Part shown: positions 6,376 to 11,219 of the stretch, in pieces
How positions within the stretch are numbered: position 1 is the first letter of the stretch
Layout: every line of letters starts with the position of its first letter
Source: Clostridiales bacterium
GTDB taxonomy: Bacteria; Bacillota_E; Sulfobacillia; Sulfobacillales; JAIMBI01
NCBI GenBank assembly: GCA_027318915.1
Contig: DAHVOH010000093.1
Location: forward strand, 1-11,219
DNA: 11,219 bases
Reading direction: 5' to 3'
Made by a program: the position numbers and the translations under genes
The notes under the pieces: generated by a model
The model's input: the letters and a program-made list of their open reading frames with translations, nothing else
The model's database searches: none
Told to the model about the DNA's origin: nothing

Positions 6376-6944
6376 GCGGGGTCCTCCGCCGCCGCACAGG
6401 CCAGTGCCCGCTCCGCCCGCCGCCGGGCCGACCGGCGTCCATAGAGCCGGGCGCAGAAGCTCGTGAGGACGTCGATCATGTCTGGCACGAGATCGTCCTG
6501 CACCTCGTCCGGCTCCATCACGATCAGCCGCCTCCCCGTTGCGGCCAATGCGGCCTCGATGTACTCCGAGCCGAACCGCGCCAGCCGGTCCCGGTGCTCC
6601 ACGACGAGAACCCCATACTCCGGGGAACGGAGCGCAGCCAAGAGGCCATGTCGGTGACCGTTAAGCCCACTCCCCACCTCCGCCACCACCTTCGCGACCC
6701 GGAGCCCCCGCTCCGCCGCGAACGCCGCCAGCCGCGCCACCTGCCGGTCGAGGTCGGCCCGCTGATCCGCCGAGGACACCCGGGCGTACAGCACCGCCCC
6801 CGCATCCGGCCGCTCGGGCACGTCCACCAGGATGGTGCCCGAGGGCAGTTGCCGGGCCGGAACGGGCAGCCGCCCCGTCCGCCACCACAGCCAGGCGGTC
6901 TTGTAAGAGACGCCGTTGGCACGCGCCCAATCCGAGAGCTTCAT
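6372..6944 (-). CDS. tnpA: IS607-type serine transposase TnpA
   Basis: 190-residue IS607-family serine recombinase with the N-terminal DNA-binding domain characteristic of this family: MerR-like helix-turn-helix at about 1-45 (KLSDWARANGVSYKTAWLWW), then the catalytic domain. YARVSSADQRADLDRQ (53-68) holds the nucleophile Ser57 and Arg55; VVEHRDRLARFGSEYIE (114-130) holds the conserved catalytic arginines. The length is slightly under the usual 200-215 but no motif is missing. It moves the element by serine recombination with little target specificity. The ATG has no good ribosome binding site, so expression is probably low. It starts 72 bp after the mreD stop; no clear promoter is seen in that gap. 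Confidence 0.93.
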   Translation of the reverse strand: MKLSDWARANGVSYKTAWLWWRTGRLPVPARQLPSGTILVDVPERPDAGAVLYARVSSADQRADLDRQVARLAAFAAERGLRVAKVVAEVGSGLNGHRHGLLAALRSPEYGVLVVEHRDRLARFGSEYIEAALAATGRRLIVMEPDEVQDDLVPDMIDVLTSFCARLYGRRSARRRAERALACAAAEDPA

Positions 6945-7016
6945 GAGCAGAGATTACCATATTTGCCACCGTCTATCCATAAAACCATCAACAGTTGCGA
7001 ACCCCTTGCGAGCCTC

Positions 7017-7523
7017 TCAAAATTTAAGGCTGGCGTCCACCTCGTGACGGGGGCGAAACCCGAGCAAACCCATCAAACCCGGCGTCATGAACAGTCCGAA
7101 CAGGACCAGAACCGGCAGCGGCGCAAAGAACAGGTGCGCGCTCTGCGGAAACCCGAACAGAGCGACCAGCACCCACAGCACCAGCCGGGTCACCACCTCC
7201 ATCGCCGCTCCCATCAAGCCGGGGACAAAGATCTGATCGCGAACCAGCTTGCCCTGGAGCGTGCCCACCAGGAACCCGACGCCTGCGTACACCGTCATGT
7301 TGAGACCAATCAGGCGGCCGGCCGTCAGATCCAGGATCAGTCCGCCGATGGCGCCGAGCAGCGCGCCGCGGGCCGGTGTCTCATAAAACGCGAACGCCAC
7401 CACCAGGGGCAGAACCAAGTCGGGCACGTAACCGGCGGGAAAAATGGCCGGGAGCAGCGCCACATCGAACAGTGCGGCCAGGAAGAAGGCCACCACCCAA
7501 GTGGGCCAGCGATATTGCCACAT
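7017..7523 (-). CDS. mreD: MreD, rod-shape-determining membrane protein
   Basis: 168-residue polytopic protein with about five or six hydrophobic segments (near 8-30, 33-48, 53-67, 75-92, 103-123 and 132-154). The conserved loop GALLGAIGGLILDLTAGRLIGLNM spans 53-76, with the Asp-Leu-x-x-Gly-Arg and GLN elements typical of MreD. It is the inner-membrane partner of MreC in the elongasome. Its ATG overlaps the mreC stop by one base (TAATG), so it is translationally coupled. It is the last gene before the IS607 insertion; its C-terminus appears complete. Confidence 0.93.
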   Translation of the reverse strand: MWQYRWPTWVVAFFLAALFDVALLPAIFPAGYVPDLVLPLVVAFAFYETPARGALLGAIGGLILDLTAGRLIGLNMTVYAGVGFLVGTLQGKLVRDQIFVPGLMGAAMEVVTRLVLWVLVALFGFPQSAHLFFAPLPVLVLFGLFMTPGLMGLLGFRPRHEVDASLKF

Positions 7524-8386
7524 TAGGGGATGCCCCCGCTGAGCGGCGGAGCCGACTCGCCCGCCGGGTGCGCCAGCACCACCGCCACCGTCTCCAGCTG
7601 GTTGAAGTTCACCGAGGGGACGACCGTGGCCACTTCGGTCAAGCCGTTCGGACTGGCGCGCACCTGGGTCACTTCGCCCAACAGCAATCCTTTGGGGAAG
7701 AAGTGACTGAACCCCGAGGTGATGACGGCGTCGCCCGGCCGCACATCGGGATTGTGGGAAAACAGCTGAAACTGCAGCGTCCCCGTCACGGGATCGCGGC
7801 CCAGGAGAACGCCGGCGGCCCGCGACCGCACATCCATCGCCCCGACCCCGCTCGCCGGGTCCAACAGCAGCAGCACCGTGGAGGTGTTGGGCGACACGGC
7901 CACGATGCGGCCCACCACACCGAGCGGCACGATGACCGGCATATTCACGCGAATCCCGCTGCTGCTGCCGCGATTGATGGTCACGGTGTCAAACCAGCTC
8001 TCCGGGTTGCGTCCGATGACATTGGCAAACCGGAACGTCCAGTGGCCCAGATTCTGCTTCAGATACAGGAGTCCGCGGAGCCGGTTGTTGTCCGCCTCCA
8101 CCTCCTCCAGTTCCAGTCGCATGCTGTGCAGCAGCTGGAGTTCGCTCTTCAGGCGCTCGTTCTCCTGGCGGAGGACGAACAGCTGAGACACGGTTCCCAC
8201 CGCCAACCCCACCCGATCGCCCGCCACGGTCAGACCGTCCGCGACCGGACTGGTGACCGCGGCCATGATCGCCGAGAGGGTGAGCACCTCGTGTCGGAGC
8301 CGCGCCGTATACGACAGCAGCGCACTCAAAATCGCCGCAACCAACACGGCCACGATGGGACGGCGCCACCGGTAGAGAAAATCCAT
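7523..8386 (-). CDS. mreC: MreC, rod-shape-determining bitopic scaffold protein
   Basis: 287 residues, the normal MreC length. A membrane anchor (about 10-27) follows a short basic cytoplasmic start. A heptad-rich coiled coil covers about 66-110 (QENERLKSELQLL onward). The extracytoplasmic beta-barrel half carries the family motifs ANVIGRNPESWFDTVTINRG (121-140), PVIVPLGVVGRIV (150-162) and GDAVITSGFSHFFPKGLLLG (218-237). It links MreB/MreD with the RodA-PBP synthase outside the membrane. GAGGGG just upstream of the ATG serves as ribosome binding site; the gene is 53 bp from mreB and overlaps mreD by one base. Confidence 0.95.
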   Translation of the reverse strand: MDFLYRWRRPIVAVLVAAILSALLSYTARLRHEVLTLSAIMAAVTSPVADGLTVAGDRVGLAVGTVSQLFVLRQENERLKSELQLLHSMRLELEEVEADNNRLRGLLYLKQNLGHWTFRFANVIGRNPESWFDTVTINRGSSSGIRVNMPVIVPLGVVGRIVAVSPNTSTVLLLLDPASGVGAMDVRSRAAGVLLGRDPVTGTLQFQLFSHNPDVRPGDAVITSGFSHFFPKGLLLGEVTQVRASPNGLTEVATVVPSVNFNQLETVAVVLAHPAGESAPPLSGGIP

Positions 8387-8439
8387 GGCGCCCCCCTCGC
8401 ATCGGATGTCCGGACTGGTGGAACGGGTGTCTTGGGACG

Positions 8440-9471
8440 TTAGCGGCGGTTTCGGCGCCGCAATGCTTCCAGATGTTTCGGGTCATCCAGCACCAGGCCG
8501 GTGCCCCGCACCACGGTCAGGAGCGGTTCCTCCGCCATGTGCACGGGCATGCCGGTCTCGGAGCTCACCAGCTTGTCAAAATCGCGCAGCAGACTGCCCC
8601 CGCCGGTAATCACGATGCCGCGGTCCATGATGTCGGCCGCCAATTCGGGCGGGGTCTTCTCCAGTGTGCTTTTGATGGCCTCGATAATCTGGTTCACCGG
8701 GTCCGACACGGCCCGCTGAATCTCCGACGCCGTGATGCGGAGCGTCTTGGGCAGCCCCGTGACCAAGTCCCGGCCCCGCACCTCCATGGAGGAATCCTGC
8801 TCCGGCGGATAGGCCGATCCGATGGTCATCTTCACTTCCTCAGCCGTGCGCTCCCCAATCATCATGTTGTAGGTGCGCTTGATGTGGCTCACGATGGCAT
8901 CGTCCATCTCGTCGCTGGCCACGCGGATCGAAGCGGACGTCACGATGCCGTCCAGGGAAATGATGGCCACCTCGGTGGTGCCGCCCCCGATGTCGACAAT
9001 CATATTGCCGGTGGGCTCGTCCACCGGCAACCCGGCGCCAATCGCCGCCGCCATCGGCTCCTCCACCACCAGAGCCTCGCGCGCTCCCGCCTGAATGGCC
9101 GCATCCTTGACCGCCCGCTCTTCCACGCCGGTCACCCCGGAGGGCACTCCGATGACGACCATGGGATGAAAGACCCGAAAGTTGGGCACGGCCTTCTGAA
9201 TGAAATGCTTCAACATCGCCTGGGTGTGGTCGAAGTCGGCAATCACCCCGTCCTTCAACGGCCGCACCGCCCGAATGTTGCCCGGGGTCCGCCCCACCAT
9301 CTGCTTGGCCTCTTGACCTACGGCTATGATTTCCCCGGTGTGCTGGTCGATGGCCACCACCGACGGCTCCTGCAGCACGATTCCCTTGCCTTTGACGAAC
9401 ACCACCGTGTTGGCGGTTCCCAAATCGATGCCCATGTCCCGCGAAAATGCGCCGTAGATGTACCGCAGCAT
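8440..9471 (-). CDS. mreB: MreB, actin-like cell-shape protein
   Basis: Complete 343-residue MreB. The actin-fold ATP-binding signatures are in order: phosphate 1 [12 protein letters not shown] (13-24), connect 1 [14 protein letters not shown] (108-121), the hydrolytic Glu in [10 protein letters not shown] (136-145), phosphate 2 [13 protein letters not shown] (157-169, Asp160) and the adenosine motif [11 protein letters not shown] (285-295). The N-terminal [10 protein letters not shown] may provide membrane contact. It forms membrane filaments that orient the RodA elongation machinery. AGGAAAGGGG lies about 8 bases before the ATG, and radC ends only 16 bp upstream. The distinction from Mbl/MreBH paralogues rests on the mreCD context. 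Confidence 0.97.
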   Translation of the reverse strand: MLRYIYGAFSRDMGIDLGTANTVVFVKGKGIVLQEPSVVAIDQHTGEIIAVGQEAKQMVGRTPGNIRAVRPLKDGVIADFDHTQAMLKHFIQKAVPNFRVFHPMVVIGVPSGVTGVEERAVKDAAIQAGAREALVVEEPMAAAIGAGLPVDEPTGNMIVDIGGGTTEVAIISLDGIVTSASIRVASDEMDDAIVSHIKRTYNMMIGERTAEEVKMTIGSAYPPEQDSSMEVRGRDLVTGLPKTLRITASEIQRAVSDPVNQIIEAIKSTLEKTPPELAADIMDRGIVITGGGSLLRDFDKLVSSETGMPVHMAEEPLLTVVRGTGLVLDDPKHLEALRRRNRR

Positions 9472-9487
9472 GCACGGAGCCCCTTTC

Positions 9488-10234
9488 CTACACTGATCCC
9501 GCCATGAAACCCGCTTCTCGCAAGCTGACGTGCCGCCCTTGGCCGATCACCACATGGTCCAGCAGAGGGATGCCCAGAACATGGCCCGCCTCCTCCAGTC
9601 TGGCCGTCAGACGCCGGTCTTCCCGGCTCGGCGTCGGATCCCCGCTGGGATGGTTGTGCACCACCACCAGCGCCGCCGCTCCCACCTCGACGGCACGTCG
9701 AAACACCTCGCGCGGATGCACTTCCACCGAGGCCAGTCCCCCGATGAACGCCGTCTCCATTCGCACCAGCTGGTGCTTGCTGTTGAGCAGCAGGACCCGA
9801 AACTCCTCCTGGTTCAAGAGGGCCATGTCCTCCGCCAATCGGACCACGTCGTCGCTGGAGCGCACCCCCGGTGTGCGGGTCGAACCGACCCGCAGCCGGC
9901 GCCCCGCCTCCAACGCCGCCAGCACCTGCGCCGCCCGGGCCGGCCCGATGCCCGGGCGGCGGCACAACTCCTCCGGACGCATGGCGGCCAATCCCTGCCA
10001 TCCGATTTGGGCAAGCGCCCGCCCGATGTCGACCGCGCTCAGGCCTTTGGGGCCCGATCCCAACAGAATGGCCAAAATTTCTGCATCGCTCAGCGCCGCC
10101 GCACCCAGTCGCCACAAGCGCTCGCGAGGCCGTTCGTCCTCGGGCCAAGCTTTGACCGGCGGCGTCACCCGGGTCTTTGCCGGCGACTCGCCCGCCGCCG
10201 ACACCACGCGCCCACCGCCCGGACCACCCGCCAT
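9488..10234 (-). CDS. radC: RadC (UPF0758), JAMM-fold protein
   Basis: 248 residues from the ATG at 10234. [21 protein letters not shown] (85-105 on the longest open frame) is the usual RadC N-terminus. A helix-hairpin-helix follows ([18 protein letters not shown]), then the JAMM metal motif [14 protein letters not shown] with His193, His195, Ser203 and Asp206 in the 248-residue form. The family's role is unsettled; its old link to repair was mistaken, and JAMM proteases and DNA-modifying roles have been proposed. The start is uncertain: ATGs at 10258 and 10234 and a GTG at 10168 are possible, and none has a strong ribosome binding site. Position next to mreB is the common Bacillota order; the usual neighbour maf is not visible upstream. 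Confidence 0.93.
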   Translation of the reverse strand: MAGGPGGGRVVSAAGESPAKTRVTPPVKAWPEDERPRERLWRLGAAALSDAEILAILLGSGPKGLSAVDIGRALAQIGWQGLAAMRPEELCRRPGIGPARAAQVLAALEAGRRLRVGSTRTPGVRSSDDVVRLAEDMALLNQEEFRVLLLNSKHQLVRMETAFIGGLASVEVHPREVFRRAVEVGAAALVVVHNHPSGDPTPSREDRRLTARLEEAGHVLGIPLLDHVVIGQGRHVSLREAGFMAGSV

Positions 10235-10296
10235 CGTCCCACCATACCCCGTTTCCATGACGAAAGTACATGCCGTTCGCCAAGCCGCGGTCCCGC

Positions 10297-10662
10297 TCAC
10301 GCCGGCTCGCGACGGAACCACCCCGACTCCAGTAAAACGCCCGGAATGCCGCCCAGGTTGGGAGGGAGCCAAAATCCCGGCGGGATTCCCACGACCCAAA
10401 GGTCAAGCGTCCCCGGCGAAGAGACCTCCGACCCCACAGCCTCCCGGCCATGGCCCACAGGGCTCCGGGACGGCGCCCGCCAGTGATCCGCCACGCCGCC
10501 GACCACGGCTCCGGCCCAAACGGAGAGCCGGGCCATGCCCCACGACCGGGGTCCCGCACGGCGCAATCCTCTCACCCCTTCCACACACGGCAAACAACCC
10601 GGCCCTCTATCGCCCGGCAGCGGGACAAACGCGGTGCGCGTGGAAATCGATTGGAAAATCAC
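10297..10662 (-). CDS. Uncharacterised protein with signal peptidase II (LspA)-like spacing
   Basis: 121 residues from a GTG at 10662, ending 62 bp before radC. The frame has a high share of G/C at third codon positions like its neighbours, which supports coding. I do not recognise it as a named family, but landmark residues fall in LspA register: TAFVPLPG (10-17, cf. the GAAF...LPG region), GAVVGGVADH (51-60, cf. GxxxGNxxDR, keeping Asp59) and LDL...PNLGG (86-105, cf. VDF...FNxAD, with Asp87-to-Asn102 spacing of 15 as in B. subtilis LspA). The second catalytic Asp of LspA is Gly105 and the GN asparagine is Gly56, so lipoprotein-processing activity is unlikely. It lacks the first LspA helix and is only mildly hydrophobic. 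The start is weakly supported (GGGAG 10 bases upstream). LspA relation is inference. Confidence 0.5.
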   Translation of the reverse strand: MIFQSISTRTAFVPLPGDRGPGCLPCVEGVRGLRRAGPRSWGMARLSVWAGAVVGGVADHWRAPSRSPVGHGREAVGSEVSSPGTLDLWVVGIPPGFWLPPNLGGIPGVLLESGWFRREPA

Positions 10663-10681
10663 CGTGGGCAAGCTCCCGTCC

Positions 10682-10710
10682 AGAATAGCATCTCCCCCTC
10701 GGTGACTCAA
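10682..10710 (-). promoter_or_regulatory. Sigma-A-type promoter candidate for the radC-mreBCD operon
   Basis: The minus strand has TTGAGT (10705-10710), a 17-base spacer, and TATTCT (10682-10687) preceded by TGC, that is, an extended -10. Both hexamers match the consensus at 4 of 6 positions with ideal spacing. The start point would be near 10675, about 13 bases before the GTG of the LspA-like gene. The rest of the 280-bp gap (10663-10942) holds no gene I can support, only the hairpin at 10908-10931. Confidence 0.5.
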
Positions 10711-10907
10711 CGACCAAACCACGTCCCCGGCGAACGCTGACGAGCCGGCTCGCCTGTGCTCTATTCGTGACGGCGGCCGCAAAGCCTGTCGGCGCGCCCG
10801 CAAAAACCGTCGACAAAATCTGGCAGTCTTGCCGCGACGCCCGTCCGGCGGGCGGCCGAGCCGGCCCCGCGCGATCCGCCATGAGCGTCGGCGCCGGTCG
10901 GGACGAT

Positions 10908-10931
10908 GCCGGGCGCCGCGGGGCGCCCGGC
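10908..10931. repeat. Perfect 10-bp inverted repeat, 4-base loop (possible terminator)
   Basis: GCCGGGCGCC (10908-10917), loop GCGG, GGCGCCCGGC (10922-10931): an uninterrupted all-G/C 10-bp stem. It begins 11 bases after the stop of the small membrane protein gene on the minus strand and precedes the next promoter. Its position suggests a transcription terminator, but neither side has a T-run, so it would be an atypical one or an mRNA 3'-end stabiliser. Confidence 0.5.
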
Positions 10932-10942
10932 CTATCCCGGAT

Positions 10943-11092
10943 TCAAAGCACGGGCGGATAACTGGTGTCCAGCGAATGGCCCGCCAGCAGGGCGGCCGCC
11001 GCCACCAGCGCCAGGGCGATTCGCGCCCAGGGTGTCGTGGCGCGCCCCAACCGGAAAAGCATCCTCCGGCCCCTCTCCATCGAGCGACGCAT
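10943..11092 (-). CDS. Small single-pass membrane protein, unknown function
   Basis: 49 residues from the ATG at 11092. AAAGGAGG (11102-11109) lies 9 bases upstream, a near-perfect ribosome binding site, which is the main support for the gene. The N-terminus is strongly basic (MRRSMERGRRMLFRLGRA), followed by one hydrophobic helix (about 25-42: ARIALALVAAAALLAGHS) and a short tail DTSYPPVL. By the positive-inside rule it would be anchored with its N-terminus in the cytoplasm and a few residues outside. I do not recognise a family. A longer frame from 11164 exists, but its first 24 residues are upstream of the ribosome binding site. A strong hairpin follows the stop. Confidence 0.55.
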   Translation of the reverse strand: MRRSMERGRRMLFRLGRATTPWARIALALVAAAALLAGHSLDTSYPPVL

Positions 11093-11129
11093 GTCCCATC
11101 CCCTCCTTTCGCCGCGGACGGCCGCCCCG

Positions 11130-11153
11130 GCGACCGCCTCCGCATGCGGTCGC
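11130..11153. repeat. Inverted repeat in the leader of the small membrane protein gene
   Basis: GCGACCG (11130-11136) pairs with CGGTCGC (11147-11153) around a 10-base loop; a nested palindrome CCGCATGCGG (11140-11149) overlaps it. It lies 38 bp upstream of the ATG. It could be a leader hairpin or an operator; in DNA of this G+C such repeats also arise by chance. Confidence 0.3.
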
Positions 11154-11219
11154 ATTTCCCGCACCCGACAGTCCTTCCTCTTTCCGCCCGGACTTTTCCG
11201 TCCATCCGGCCGGTGGGGG

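Larger units (their letters stand above)
5015..6995 (-). mobile_element. IS607-family insertion sequence with tnpA and tnpB (ends approximate)
   Basis: An IS607-type serine transposase gene overlaps a tnpB gene, followed by a structured non-coding end. IS607 elements lack long terminal inverted repeats and make no clear target duplication, so the ends are approximate. Two weak clues: the plus-strand sequence near 6977-6993 (ATAAAACCATCAACAG) resembles that near 5029-5046 (ATAGAAAACTATCCCCAG), and an 8-bp direct repeat TGCCACCG occurs at 4999-5006 and 6964-6971. The element lies between mreD and the aminotransferase gene, in the same direction as both, so operon transcription could read through it. 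Confidence 0.7.

Noticed and set aside
4481..6442. Minus-strand 653-codon frame across tnpB and the aminotransferase
   Set aside because: Out of frame with TnpB and the PLP enzyme, whose motifs are clear; composition is Gly/Arg/Ala-rich noise.
10801..10870. GGCA-AGAC-TGCC hairpin followed by ATTTTG on the minus strand as a terminator
   Set aside because: A 4-bp stem is too weak and the T-run is short and interrupted.
10607..10882. 91-codon minus-strand frame
   Set aside because: No ribosome binding site, Arg-rich composition, overlaps the promoter and the LspA-like frame.
10663..11205. Upstream extension of the LspA-like frame to a 302-residue protein
   Set aside because: The upstream part is Arg/Pro-rich, overlaps the better-supported small membrane protein in another frame, and precedes the promoter candidate. 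Only the part from 10662 looks coding.
11093..11219. Resemblance of the leader (GGACGGAAAAGTCCGGGC) to the conserved GAGGAAAGTCCGGGC region of RNase P RNA
   Set aside because: Only a short stretch matches, and within about 130 bases a coding gene with a strong RBS begins; the remaining conserved RNase P elements are not present.
1..11219. CRISPR arrays, tRNA or rRNA genes, prophage or defence islands
   Set aside because: No regularly spaced repeats, no tRNA-like cloverleaf and no phage or defence genes are seen; the only mobile element is the IS607-type insertion.

Overview
The window is GC-rich (by eye well above 60 % G+C), and every gene I can support lies on the minus strand, so transcription runs from high to low coordinates. 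It carries the cell-shape and septum-placement locus of a bacterium. The order radC - mreB - mreC - mreD - (insert) - minC - minD - minE - rodA is the classic Bacillota (Firmicutes) arrangement. Strong AGGAGG-type ribosome binding sites, GTG starts and the presence of MinE suggest a high-GC, possibly thermophilic Bacillota of a clostridial or Sulfobacillus/Symbiobacterium-like kind. That placement is inference; there is no rRNA or other marker to fix it.

Layout in transcription order. At 11219-10663 there is a leader with a hairpin, a 49-residue single-pass membrane protein (10943-11092), a perfect 10-bp hairpin just after its stop, and a good sigma-A-type promoter candidate (10682-10710). 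At 10662-10297 lies a 121-residue uncharacterised reading frame whose spacing of conserved residues resembles signal peptidase II (LspA), but with one catalytic aspartate lost. Then come radC (9488-10234), mreB, mreC and mreD (7017-9471), tightly packed and partly overlapping.

Between mreD and minC the order is interrupted by an IS607-family element (about 5015-6995: serine transposase TnpA, a TnpB nuclease with intact active-site residues, and a structured 3' region that is the likely omega RNA) and by a class V aminotransferase-like PLP enzyme (3799-4974). The gene for PBP2 (mrdA), often found here, is absent.

The Min block follows. MinC is short and lacks the N-terminal FtsZ-inhibiting domain; MinD and MinE look complete and overlap by ATGA. 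RodA comes next, with its own consensus -10 box, and then a PAP2-family undecaprenyl-diphosphate phosphatase 17 bp downstream. The window ends in the first 19 codons of another membrane or exported protein.

Working together: MreBCD organise the elongation machinery, RodA polymerises glycan from lipid II and releases undecaprenyl diphosphate, and the PAP2 enzyme can recycle that carrier. MinDE (with a shortened MinC) position the division site. The most unusual items are the MinC without its N-terminal domain, the LspA-like protein with an altered active site upstream of radC, and the TnpB element with its structured RNA region inside the shape operon.
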